From positions 68,865,249-68,913,057 of the forward strand of contig NC_088295.1 in assembly GCF_032854445.1 (NCBI RefSeq): a stretch of DNA of 47,809 nucleotides. The letters run 5' to 3'. This document shows positions 12,151-23,432 of the stretch, piece after piece. Position numbers and translations under genes: made by a program. The notes under the pieces were generated by a model that was not told the origin of the DNA, searched no databases, and worked only from the letters and a program-made list of their open reading frames with translations. Numbering within the stretch: the first letter of the stretch is position 1; each line of letters opens with the position of its first letter. This stretch comes from Liolophura sinensis. Lineage: Eukaryota > Mollusca > Polyplacophora > Chitonida > Chitonidae.

Positions 12151-15056
12151 ATGATTCCACTGTCTAAAAAGTCAATTAAAACTTTCACAACTCTGTTCTC
12201 ACACAATCATTTTCCAAACAGAAACCGTTCTGATCACTGATATTCCTAAAACTGCCTGTTCAGATCACATCTACGTAGGACTGCTCTATAAGACAAGCAC
12301 CATGTAATTAAATAGAATACAGAAGTGAAATGAATTCACTGGGGCATTCACCCAGTGTTGGGAAGACCAGTGAATGGCCTGGCGACCCAGGCTATCAAAT
12401 GGCAGGGTTGTTCAGTTACTACATAGGGAACCTATTTGAGACTGGCTTTGTCAGATGTACCCCTCCGTATAGGGTGGGGACTACCAGTAGTGTGTCACCC
12501 CAAAACATTTATTAGAGCCACTATAACTGAGAATTCTTCAAACGAAAAACGGAAATTCTGTGCAGGAGAGCGAAAAGATGTCTCCAGGTAAAACACGACA
12601 CTTATCTATCAAAGTCATATAATTTCTTTGGAGGACGAAGGAACAGGTATACATACATACGTAACTTCTCTGCATTGGTTATAGGAAAAAATATGGCAAG
12701 TAAACAAGATGTCATGCAGAAGACGTACATGATGAGTAGTGCAATAGTTAAAGAAGTCACAAATTAAAGAAACACTCTGGACACTCAGTTTTATTAACAG
12801 AAACGATATGTTTGCCATTCAATTAACTTCCTCAAGAAACACGAAAAATTTTACCACGGTAAAAATAAATTTACATCAGCAATTTGAGAGATGCATGGCA
12901 AGAGCAATATACTGTGTCAGCATCGGATATACATTTATATATCAAAAGAGTATCCCTCAGTTCAACATTTCACAGGAAATTTGAACCAGAAACCATTTCT
13001 GAGACGAGCCAGTCGTTCGTCATTGTCTCCCTGCAAGCCAATCTCCAGTCTCAACTGATGGCGCTCTTGGGAACACGTTGCCGTAGTTTCGTATTTCTAC
13101 GGCAGCCTTAGCAGCCGCCATTGTCTTCCAACATACGTGTAATACATCAGCCAGTCATCTCACAACCAGTATTACATATACAAGTCTATATGCCATTTTA
13201 TATTTATACATGTACGAAAATTTTAATTTGAATAGCTTGTAGTGCAATGGACATTAATCCACTAAAATGACACAAGAAGATGACAAAATATAAACTTTTT
13301 AAAAAAAAAGAAAGTAAGCCAACGATCAAACCATTAACAAGTAGACTGCCGTCATATTCAGCGGATTATCCGACATAGATATCAATATAAATCAATGAAT
13401 AAATATAAGTAAATCAAATACTAGAGCCTTGAATAAAACCCTCATGTGCTATCAAAACTCCCAGAATATATGTAAACGCCGTGTTGTGTTTAATATCAAA
13501 TTTAATCGTTAAAATGAGGACGCCGGGCAGATCGTCCGATGGGACAACTTCCGCTATCTGAATTTAAACAAGCCAAAGGGCAGCGCATTCTGACCGACAC
13601 GCTGTCATGGAGACAAGCGCACAGGTTGATGTAGCCTATACACCGGGGTGGAGCCGGCTCTTTGCGCATGCCCTTTCCTTTCCCGCGTCACCCTGCGCCA
13701 TCAGCTGTGATAGACTGTGTACAGGGCTGTAAAGCCATAGGGCACACATGACAACCCTCATAAAACAGTTCGCCTTAAAATGAAGGTCAGAACTGAGGCC
13801 TATGGGATGTGCCCTGTGTGTACATCTATTCATCCTAATATAATCGACAGAGACTTACAATCATCGTCAAGTAAACACTTCAAAAACTATAATTTCTAAA
13901 ACTCATAGAATCGACAGTGGGTTATATAGGGTCCCTACCTGTCTCAAGTAATACACACTTTCAAAATTTAAACAACATTTATAAATTTGTAATTTCTGTC
14001 TAAGTTACAATCAAAGACACACATAACATATATGTTGAAAGCTTTCTTACATTTAACTATAATTGAATAAAAAGGTAATAACTTGATCAAGATTTATTAA
14101 AAGATATTGGGGTAAGCAGATTAAAGCAGGACAGGAGATAGCATTAAACAATTTTTTTAAATATGTGCAAAAACATTTGTTTACAAATATTTAAGAGCAT
14201 GAAAGTAAAATTTCTAAAATTAAATGAAAGGCTTAATAGAAGTCAATAAAAAGCAAAGCGGGGATTTTGGTCGGCATATTCCAAAGTGTTAATTAACACT
14301 GTTATATTAAATGGTAAAGAAAAATTAAGTCATCATTTTGTTAGTGTAACGAAGAAAATATAATTACAAGCGCAAGGAAAATTTAAACTTCCCTGTAAGT
14401 AACAGGTGATGTTGAGAAATGTGTATACCTATTATGGACATGTAAATCTAAAACAAGAAGCAAAATATGAGAAAGAATTTTTCAGCACAGTTTTGAGGGA
14501 AAAGAAATTTCGAGAGAAAAAAACCATCCAATGTGCCCCTCTCACATTAAACTGAATCTTTAGGAATTAATTAACTTTCAGCCGCCATGACAAAATAGCA
14601 ACTGGACCACAAATTTAAGATTTCAAAATTACTTCCTTATTTCTTGGATAAAGTCAGAATTTCCCTTTAAAACTGATCTAATAGGACTCCCAGATACAGC
14701 ACAAAAAGATCAATAAGATCATATACACCTCCAATATAAGCCTTCATAGGATTTGTCCAGCATCCTATATAATCACATGGCTCATGGAATAGGACAGACA
14801 AAGTTGGCATTCGCCACAGGCACAGATGTGTGTGAATTGCTTGGGTGACAATATCATGGACAGGCCATGTGATCTTCCTTTAAAATACATATACAATACC
14901 ATGTCATGTTTCTGGGAAATACCGCTGACTATCTACTTAAACTATAATTACAAACTTTCTGACCGTTAACCCATATGGTCATGGCTAAACAGGAAGACCC
15001 ATACTAGTGACCCTCTCTACATGAGAGAAAACTGTCAGGAGACAATCAGCACCTAC

Positions 15057-15160
15057 CTGATGTACAAACACCTCTGCGATAGTCTTGTCATCTGGTGTTA
15101 TGAACCCCCACCCTTTTACAACATTGTACCATTTACATCGGCCCTTCTTCCGGCCTCCTC
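15057..15160 (-). CDS. lin28: lin-28 exon: first half of cold-shock domain (internal exon)
   Basis: This 104-nt exon gives two bases of a split codon and then 34 codons: GGRKKGRCKWYNVVKGWGFI followed by TPDD, a five-residue loop and VFVHQ. RNP1 (K-G-W-G-F-I) and RNP2 (V-F-V-H-Q) of a cold-shock domain are both intact. The tryptophan of C-K-W and the phenylalanines expected to stack on RNA are present. The usual F after C-K-W is Y, a conservative change. K-G-W-G-F-[IL]-T-P-[DN]-D is characteristic of invertebrate Lin-28. On the minus strand the exon is preceded by TTGGTTTTCAG and followed by CAG|GTAGGT, both good splice sites. Its phase joins exactly to the exon at 263-435, giving VFVHQ-SVIH as in known Lin-28 proteins. 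The upstream exon must end one base into a codon of type nGA. Confidence 0.95.
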
Positions 15161-17567
15161 CTGAAAACCAACCAAATTACCAATTAGATTTAAACTCACA
15201 GTTTTATCACATCACCAGTCATCAAAGTGAATATCACACATAACTGATTATATAGGCACACCAAATAACAACAACAAATTATATTTAATTCAGGTCATGA
15301 ATAATATATTTATATGAATATTTCTCAACATAAAAAAAGAACCTTCACATCCCCATAAACCAATGTAATTGCTGAGACTTGTTTTGGATTCCTAGGTGAA
15401 CATTAAAACTTAATTACCAACACCATGTAGGCCTATCTGACAAAGTTATCAAGAATTCATACTGTCTAGTGGAAAGCTCAGCATATGCCGCAAGTTTGAT
15501 CAAAATGATCAAGACTGACATCATGCTACATTGATCTGTCAACCATCCTAAATTAGAGGCGACTGATCATATACATGTACTTAACTAGACTGACCACTAG
15601 ACGAGGCGTTAAGCATGCTTGTGTGAGCTCGGAATAAATTCTGATTACCCCTTGGTTTACTTTCCCTCTGTCACTACTAGCATCTCATTCCTTAAATGAA
15701 AACTCAATCATTGTTACTAAAATGCCATTAGCCTCCCCCCCCATCCTCATCACTAACCGTGGTTTCATAAGCAACTGCTAATTATTTAAGATAAAGATTC
15801 AATAGTTCGACGAGATCTAAATAAGCGTAGTCCGTGAACCGTTAATTTTCCTAAGTCAATCCTTTCAAGGCAGCTGTAATACTGATGACGATGGACTCGT
15901 AGCTAGTTGGTTTTTTTTTCTTCTGTTTTTGTTTGTTTCAACAACAACATATCACATTCAAGGAGCTTGGTCACTAGCGTACCACGTGACCCATGATAAC
16001 GACACCACGCGCAGTCGTCTTGGAAATAGCATTTCACATGTACTTGTGATGTGCTGGGTATTAGTCAAGCGTATGTCACCGACTTTCGGCATCTCACACA
16101 GAATTAGTCATCAAGTGCTACAGAGACATGCTGACACTGAACAAAGCCACAAGACTTCTGAACAAATACTGAATCTCTGTACATCCTTTTCTTCCATAGA
16201 ACTGTTGAAAGTGTATATTTTCAACAAGTTTTTTCAAAATAACAGGTAACACACAAGTGATTTTCTTTACAGTAGAATTCCTTGTAGTATGATTTAGTTA
16301 GGTGTTTTCATTTTCATCCTCAAAGATGTGCCTCGCTTTTACATTAAAACATGGTAGGAGTTTAAAAAGTCACCATTGTCAGGTTCAGTGTTGTATGGTG
16401 CATGGTTTGAATAGCTTTGAAACCTATTTAGGGTATATGTGTCTGATAATGTCTATTATATCATGTTAGGAAGGCCATCTCACCAAAGGAAGACAAAAAC
16501 TTGAAAGGGCATCTAATTAGAGGGGTAAAAAGTTCACCAGGTCAAGGTGTAAAAACAAAATACCTTTACATCCAGCCTGCAAAATTGAGGAATAGTAATA
16601 CAATGTAAGAAAAAGTAATTTTGATCATGTTAAACTATTCGTAGGTTTTCTCGGTCTCATCTGATTCGGGTGGGAATTCAAAACTTTTCACAGTGGGAAT
16701 ACCTTTGACGATTTTCTAACATGACAACTAGGCAGAATGTCGCCAAAAAATCCTCATATCTGAATAACTTAGTGGTATAAAGTAGAAAAAATACAACTTT
16801 GTACTTTAATTTTTGGGTGGCAAGTTTAAGCAAAGGCTTGAAGTGTAAAGAGCCAAAAAGTTTATGCCCGAACCTTGTGGGTAACGAAAGGGTAACAGGA
16901 GTTGGGGCTTGCTGTCAGTATCAAGGTCGACCTACGGGCCGCCATGCTGCAGAGCTAGCCCCCATTCAGTCAGCTACGTAACCCTAGGTCTAACTCAACA
17001 TGTTTCACTTTACGGCACCTTGTCATGACGTACCCATGCACATATTAACATAATTAAAACGTCGATCCCTTTTAAACACTGGTCACAACATGTAAACGAT
17101 GAAATTGTGGAGGAAGGCATGAGAAGTGTGTAACTGTGAGTATATGTGTGTACATGAACCCCATGCCACGGGCCGGGGCAATCCACTGCTCCAGCTTTGT
17201 GTGTCGGCATTTTTTAACCCGTGTGTACCCCTTACCCGTGACCTACAATTCACCACCCACAATACACGACAAAAAAATTCGAATGCCATTGTCCATATTA
17301 CAGAGTTTTCTAGTTCAGAGAGACAGTATGTAGCCCGGTGACGAAGGCCGTCTAACCTGTGCTGGAGGAAGGCTTAGAAGACTGAAGGTCGAGCACAGGA
17401 CCAGTCGTCTACACTATATATACCTCCACACGACATGTTGCACCATCTCTCGGTTGGAAGAGGCGGGTTGCAGTCAGGGAGCTACATGAACGGCTAGCTA
17501 GAAGAACTGAGTTCGTGTACAGGGGATAGCCCCTCAAGTGGTCACCGTAAGGGCGGATCTCTCTCAC
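15161..17567 (-). other. lin28: lin-28 first intron (if the 17.6-kb start exon is right)
   Basis: The acceptor TTTTCAG at 15167-15161 is clear; the donor end depends on the predicted first exon. The stretch is AT-rich with no recognisable repeat. A minus-strand ATGGCGGCC near 16945 is an alternative start site. A 106-codon ORF at 15929-16249 has no recognisable features. Confidence 0.5.
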
Positions 17568-17601
17568 CTCCTGCCTCCTCAGCGCCCGCCCAGGTCGCCA
17601 T
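17568..17601 (-). CDS. lin28: candidate first coding exon of lin-28 (predicted)
   Basis: This is inferred, not proven. On the minus strand an ATG at 17601 opens 11 codons (MATWAGAEEAG) plus one base. It ends at the strong donor GAG|GTGAGA in exactly the phase needed by the exon at 15160, so that G+GA makes Gly. The joined N-terminus would be 11 residues plus a split Gly before GGRKKGRC, short but acidic and Gly/Ala-rich as in other Lin-28 N-termini. An in-frame TGA directly precedes the ATG, so no longer start exists in this frame. The context is weak at -3 (T) but has G at +4. The exon lies in a CpG-containing GC-richer patch. Alternatives with the same phase are an ATG at 19458 (10 nt, weaker donor GGTTACT) and an ATG near 16945 with a GTAGGT donor. 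Confidence 0.45.
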
Positions 17602-19760
17602 TCACACCGGTCACCACGAAACGGCGGCCATAGCCATGGTTATGGGGAGTTTACCACCACGGAGACGGCCAAGCACGGATACCCCAGCTCCTTACACGCT
17701 CTACTGTGTAGGTTCGGCAACCTTCATTCTTTACATGGACGCAGTACATAACACAAAAGGATTGAGGCACTTCCTCCGACCACCGGCTAGGAGGTCTGTA
17801 TTCTCTCAATGGACATGGAAGTAGAGCGAGTAGATAATGGTGCACAACAGGCGCGTATGGGGAAAGGCCTGCGGTGGGCGCTAGGCGCAGGCTTGTCTCT
17901 GCAGCAGCAAGCAGCGGTCAGCAGCGAGCAGAGCCAGATCAGCTGATCAGTTACCAGCTGGAATCGCTAGTAGAAAATACCCGGGCTGAATGACCCCTAA
18001 ATCAATGAATGATGGTTGTGTGGTGGAGTTACCCCGGTGCAGCCCAGTTGTATCGTGCAGGCAACAGCCCTAGAGTGCATCACTCCATGTGTAGGATAAA
18101 TTATCATAGTGAATGAATGCAGGGCACCGGCCTCGAGTCACGCGCACAATCTCAGCAGGGGAATCCATAAAATGTTTTTTCTAGATGTTCTGCCAACCTC
18201 CAGTGCTAAGGCCATCCTCGTCCACCTTATGGCCGGCTAAAATCTGTCCTCTTCATCTTAGCATAATCACTGACCGGGTCCTAACATCTTGGTGGCGAAA
18301 TACTGGGGCAAGGATAGGGAGGTTAGTAGGGTGTAAGCCTTAATACAGATGTATTTTTGCAAATCTGACCGTGTCACCCAGGGAGGTTAAGAAACAAGTC
18401 CTGCTCTCTGAGTCTCTGGTCACCGTTCCCCTGTTAGGTTTTGCACAGGCCAGGTAGACTTGCAGGTTGAGGGCCCTGTGCTAGTGGCCACCCATAATAT
18501 ACACACCTCCTCCTCCTCCTCTTCCCAATGCACGGAGAGAAGATGGCGGGTAGTAATTACCGCAATATCATCCAAATGTTATCGCTATGGACGCTGATCT
18601 CGGCACCTTTAAAACTGTAAATTGTCGCAATCCTTCTTTGCAGTGCTTAGCTTATTATCTCCACTCTTAACCTCAAAGGCTTCAGCGCGTTCACCGGGGT
18701 AATACTGCCCTTCTTATACTCTGCAGCCATTAACCATCTTCAAAATAAGCATGCGCTGACAGCAAAGTTAGAGGGAGGCGAATGAAGGGAAGGACAAAAG
18801 GGCACAGCTGATTACAGAGCGAGAATCAGCTCTATAGATGCCTTTAGTGTGTGATGATAAGTCAGGGGTCGGCCAGAGAAGCTTAGCCCCGTGAAACAAA
18901 CCCCCCAGTTTACTGACCTCGTTCTTGCCTGCCCTATGCGAGGCCCATTACAGCCTTTCCGAAGCCCAAGGACGGAGATGGGGGGTATATAACACTCAGA
19001 AACATCCTGTAAGTGGTCAAGAGGGCTTAGGCCTACCTGCTTACCTATATAACCCACATACACACTTAACCTACATTATATTGGGATAGTTTACACACAA
19101 CAGAACTCACAACAATACAATGAGCCAACCCTGTTAACAGTAATTTAACAGACAATTACCAACTACACGGTGACATGCGGTTTGTAAACGTCTTATACAA
19201 GACACATTCCTTCAGCGACAATACAACATTGAAACTCAGTCCGTACATTAACACGGGGCTGTTCTAGCTCTGTGCGAATCTGCGCAGTGGCAAAGGTCTC
19301 CGACCAACAATCAGCTGGCTTCGAGGAAACTATGGCCGCTGTGGCACGACGGCCGGGGCTGAACTGTGCAAGTCTTCATACCAACACTTTACGAGAACCA
19401 TAAATCTAAGAAAGAATAAACTAGTGGAGAAAAATAGTAGTAAGTAACCTGAGGCCATGTCGTTGTGCTCATCAAGTGTAAAACTCCGATCTCACTTGAA
19501 CTTCAGGTGGAAATTCCCGCACTCTTTTCTCTCCCCCAACAACCAGTTCTCGCCGATCTCCGCGTGCTAGTCCCGGCCCTCCGTCGATTTGTCTTACTCC
19601 TTTCACGTGACCTATCTCAGGCCGTAATGCATATGTGTAGGCCCTCCGTCCACTCTAGGCTGGCCGCCGACCAATGGTAGGTAGCGGCAACCTGTCACAT
19701 CACCAAGGGGCTGACACCAGTTTGACTGGTTCCCGGCCAAGCGAATGCCAATCTTTTTTA
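17602..19760 (-). promoter_or_regulatory. CpG-containing upstream region, probable lin-28 5' UTR and promoter
   Basis: Compared with its AT-rich surroundings, this stretch is richer in G+C and CpG, as promoter DNA often is. It contains a (CAG)-rich run near 17.90 kb next to the palindrome GATCAGCTGATC, and a short CTC-type trinucleotide tract near 18.51 kb. It also has YY1-like ATGGCGG motifs near 17.63 (minus) and 18.54 kb (plus) and a CCAAT on the plus strand near 19.67 kb. An 8-codon upstream ORF in strong start context (ACCATGG) ends just before the proposed lin-28 ATG. The transcription start cannot be fixed from sequence alone. Confidence 0.4.
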
Positions 19761-20610
19761 TGTTAATTACGTGGAACTATTCCATTCAATAAAGCACTGA
19801 TGTATATATGTGGAGGTACTATAATGCGAGGCAAATGGGGCGGAGCCGTGTCGAAGCCGGGCGGGCAAATTCCATGTGTTGGCCACGCCCAGTACGACAG
19901 TAATGGCGGCTATATTTACTTTACTACCGCGGAAATCAACTACCTTTACGGGCGTTCAGCAGTGGAATAGTGTGTTCTCTGTTATAAAAAGCTTCGTATG
20001 CTCCGGCAAATAGTAAATGTCGCTTTACATGATGCATGTGCATAATGATCCGGCTTTATGGAAATGAGCTCTGCATGGGAATTTATATTCTTAGAATATT
20101 TTATGACTATTATGGGGCTACTTCGGGGAGTATAGCTTCAAACAGCTGATCCGAGTTCACAGATCTGCTATGTAGTTAACCGCAGCTGAAAGGTCACCAG
20201 TAATTATTGTATGTCAGTGCCGATGCAGATGACGTACCCACCACATTTCCTAGTACAAATTGACAGCATTATTACTCTGATAACTGAATAAAATAGTTAT
20301 AAATTTTGTGTGGAATCTGATTTGTAAAGGCATTTTTTTTTCATTGCTAGTTTGAAACTTCATCGTTTTGTTCTTTCTTAAAGAGTGGCATCCACAGAAA
20401 ACTCCATCTGCAAGTTGTGAACTCGGTTAGAGTGGAGTAATAGGACCTGTTAAGCGCCTTTTGCGTGCGGGGGAGGCATGCTCGCTCATACCCCCCTATG
20501 GACCCTCGAATCAGCTGTGCGCTCTGGTAAGGCCTGGTGCAGATTCGCCGTGAACTAGGTCACAAGTTGACATAAGGAATATAGGTCACATAGCGTAAAG
20601 CGATTTTCAG

Positions 20611-20730
20611 ATGAATAAATACAATTTATGCAAACTCTGCAGAGGGAGATTTTGCAGTTGGGAGAAGTCCAGTTTTCCCTGTAGCCGATGCGGCGTTCAT
20701 CTTTTGTATCGGTGCGCCGGTATCATCTAA
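20611..20730 (+). pseudogene. zinc-finger-like small ORF, degenerate PHD-type fragment
   Basis: A 39-codon ORF follows an acceptor-like TTTTCAG. It has C7-x2-C10, C15, then C24-x2-C27-G and R-C35-A-G-I near the end. The spacing resembles the PHD-type fingers that often sit in proteins encoded by non-LTR retrotransposons (C-x2-C … C-x2-C-G-x-W-x-H-x2-C-x-G). However, the histidine expected three residues before the last Cys is Leu32, and His30 is displaced. A stop follows at once. It is most likely a decayed retrotransposon fragment; chance or a short real exon cannot be excluded. Confidence 0.3.
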
Positions 20731-22303
20731 ATCCATGAGAACAATGCACCCGCTGCAATACACGCATTACGAATCCTCGATAATGCATCAAATAGAAGGC
20801 CTCGGAGGTCGCTAGTATACGGGGCAATGTATTATAATTATTGCAGATGAATGCCGGTACTATGCTTCAGCTTTCATTGCTGAAGGCCATTGGATATATT
20901 AAAGCTCGTCTCCATGCAGGCCTACGTTTTTTTTTCTCACTGCAGGAGCGTTCGAGAACACACATAATGTTATGTTCATGAGTAGAATGTGCTGCTAGAA
21001 ATAGAAAACTCACTCTGCAACCGCTGAGATCAGGCGATGGTCTCCTAACTGCTGGACACAAATCTGTCAACCTCTCATATTTATATGCTGTAATTTTCCT
21101 GCTTAGATATCTTGAACGAAAATTATACATTTTTGCCCGAAGTTCCACCTCATATTGAAAATAAGATTATTTACAAACCCCTCCATTTGTGAACAAATAT
21201 ATAAGCAACACATATATATGTACCCGTCAGGTTGCAAGGGCTTTGGTGATGCTTTACCACGACCAGTGAACTGAAGATGAAAGAAAATACAACCACAAAA
21301 TGCAGAAAAAACGAAAGGGGCTACAAAGCCGGCCTTCTGCGAAGAGATTCCATGATTTACAACCGAGCAAACATCTTGTTTTACTAAACCTTCCATTCAT
21401 ATGTCAGTGACCTTGAACTCCGACACGTATCACGGTGGCTCCGCCTATATAGTGCGGAGGTGTGGCTACCGGTTGCTAGGCCGTATCGACGCACCACTCA
21501 AAAATAAGTGCGAACGCTCCGATCCGCCTCTTCGCGTTGTCATCGAAAATGGGCGTTCTTTCCGGAGTGGAGCAGCGTATGTAGGAGCGCAGCGGAGTAC
21601 TACGTATCCCGCGATCGACCATACACGTTGGTTGTCAAGAGGTCATGAACATCCCCATAGATATACTCCCGGTTACTACATAACCGCCTCTACGCTTTGT
21701 TCGCGAGTTGGCGCGTAAACAAAGGAGAGCTGTTGGCTTAGAGAGGGGCACGCGAAGTATCCCATCTGTCATTCACATTTATACTCTTGTGCTGTCTTCA
21801 TTGATGTATACAGATGAATGAAGGCAGCGAAATGTCTTCGTTTGTAATAAAGCTAGCAGGAAAGGAATCTGTCGCATGGCTACGGACTAGCGAGAAGCTG
21901 TGTTGGATGTTGTCTGCGTTCTGTCATTTCCCTGTTCGATCAGGGCGACGAGAACGTTAGTAAAGACGAGTAATGGCGGACAGAATTACGGTGACCAGGG
22001 GTGCGGCCGTAACATGACTCAGTCAAGGCCACGTCTAGTTAGACCAACACTCAGTGAAGGAAACACGAGGGGCTATGTCATTTTTTTTTATCTCGCCTGT
22101 CCCTCTCTCCCGCTCTCTCTCCCACCTCATTTTCTTCCGCGTGCCATTGCAGCCTCTTTCCGTGTTCCGATTAATGAATCACACAAGCCAGATGATTCAG
22201 TGGTTAGAGCTGTAAGAGGCGTAGTAATATCCGAGGTCTACGACTGCCACGAGGCCTTGTAATTGACGGAGTCCGGCCGTTTCTATTTGGAGTAAAGGGA
22301 TAT

Positions 22304-22342
22304 GGGGGATAGTGGGGGCAATATGGGGAGAGAGGGAGGGGG
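22304..22342 (+). other. G-quadruplex motif
   Basis: Five G-runs (5, 5, 4, 3 and 5 G) are separated by loops of 5, 6, 5 and 1 bases on the plus strand, meeting the usual G3+N1-7 rule. Confidence 0.8.
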
Positions 22343-22630
22343 TAACGCAGGAAAACTAATGGACATGCCCACCCACGCAAATTACTCATATCACCTCGAC
22401 CCACATGTACCAGAGCTATTTCTCAAATCCGACTCGTTCCTGAGATTTTTTGTTACTGCTCCACTAAATACTCATTCTATTACAATGAAAACTGGGTTTT
22501 TCAGCCATGCTTCCAAACGACAGATGAATCAAAAGTGACAGAAGGCATGCATTCGTTTTGTTGAATGTCTGCCGGAGCAAATTCCACACACAACAGGAAT
22601 GTTCACAATGCTACCTTAGATAAACATGCA

Positions 22631-22861
22631 TTATGTGTGTATTGCCAATAATACATTGGATATTCTTTTTCCTCGAAGAGACTTGATACCATCGGGTTCT
22701 ACGTCTTCAATGGTAAAAACCGCAGCTCCGCATGCAGTAACCGGACATTCTTGCATCACTCCGTACAGCACCGAAAAAGGTATTGAGCGAGATCTAGATG
22801 CGACTCTACAATGGCTTTGCTTGTGGAAACAAGTGAACCAAGCGAAATACACCTTACACAT
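22631..22861 (-). other. unassigned ORF, possible exon
   Basis: A 76-codon minus-strand ORF with a fairly balanced composition; its last 40 residues (from about MQECPVTACG to a stop after LLAIHT) look protein-like. The plus strand is also open across the same bases (22626-22901, 91 codons), so one reading must be a shadow. I do not recognise either. Confidence 0.15.
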
Positions 22862-23066
22862 TGCCTGTAAGAGGCAAAACCTTACTGAATATGTAAGATA
22901 ATAGATACGTGTTGATATAAAAGCTTAGTCGGGAATTTCAACATGAGCAATCTTCCAAGATTTTAAAATGATTAAGATTCGCTTCATTAGAAGTACATGT
23001 AGCATTAAAAATACATCATTGTCAAATAAACATTTGTCCAAATGGTTAGCACCTATTACTGATTTA

Positions 23067-23218
23067 CTTTCTCTCCAGTTCTACGTGGGAAGGTCAGCCA
23101 GTAACCTATGGATGGTGGTGAGTTTCCCGCGGGCCGGTTTCCTCCTACCATAATGCTCGCCTCCCTCGTATAAGTGAAATATTGTTGAGTGCGGCGTAAA
23201 ACACCAATCAAATAAATT
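23067..23218 (+). mobile_element. 5'-truncated tRNA-SINE copy
   Basis: The copy starts in the body (CTTTCTCTCCAGTT), runs through GGTTTCCTCCTACCATAATG and GTATAAGTGAAATATT, and ends GGCGTAAAACACCAATCAAA. The tRNA-like head is missing. It sits tail-to-tail against the minus-strand copy that follows. Confidence 0.85.
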
Positions 23219-23228
23219 ACTGATTAAT

Positions 23229-23432
23229 CGGCGGCCAGCATTATCGTGGGAGGAAACCGGGCAGAGCCCGGGCAAAACCCACGACCATCTGCAGTTTGCT
23301 GCCAGACGTTCCCACGTACGACCGGAGAGGAAGCCATCTTGAGCTGGACTTGAGTTCACATCGACCGCATTTGTGAGAGGTTCCTGGGTCATTACGCTGC
23401 GCTAGAGCGCTAACCAACTGAGCCAAGGGGGC
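23229..23432 (-). mobile_element. tRNA-SINE copy with head, 3' tail missing
   Basis: Read on the minus strand it has the A box (TGGCTCAGTTGGTTAGCG), the B box region (GAACTCAAGTCC-like) and the body down to GGCCGCCG. It stops before the GTATAAGTGAAATATT tail. Together with the preceding plus-strand copy it forms an imperfect inverted repeat. Confidence 0.85.

Larger units (their letters stand above)
436..15056 (-). other. lin28: 14.6-kb intron splitting the lin-28 cold-shock domain
   Basis: Both ends are defined by the two exons: donor GT at 15056-15055 and acceptor AG at 437-436. The intron holds microsatellites at 4.5 and 7.8 kb, a G-run at 6.53 kb and two sister minisatellites at 10.7-12.15 kb. 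The rest is AT-rich with GC-richer patches at about 2.55-3.13, 5.07-5.34 and 13.5-13.83 kb. The last patch has a CpG-rich core with TGCGCATGCCC, which resembles an NRF1 site, and could be an intronic regulatory element. No other coding exon was recognised; the 60-105-codon ORFs here look like chance. Confidence 0.85.
19761..23066. other. upstream intergenic stretch, mixed composition
   Basis: No gene was recognised. Noted inside are a YY1-like ATGGCGGC near 19.91 kb, a zinc-finger-like small ORF at 20611-20730 and a CpG-rich patch at about 21.40-21.72 kb, open for 105 codons on the plus strand but unlike any family I know. A pyrimidine-only run lies at about 22.08-22.14 kb and a G-quadruplex motif at 22.30 kb. 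ORFs lie on both strands at 22.63-22.90 kb. Confidence 0.5.

Noticed and set aside
11439-12154. 13-residue repeat ORFs on both strands of minisatellite B
   Set aside because: The 39-bp unit preserves any open frame; both strands are open at once, which argues for an artefact.
12334-12377. Nested inverted repeats around CACTGGG/CCCAGTG
   Set aside because: Short arms with mismatched spacing and no context; not better than chance.
23081-23426. Minus-strand ORFs of 103 and 61 codons
   Set aside because: They lie entirely within the inverted SINE pair.
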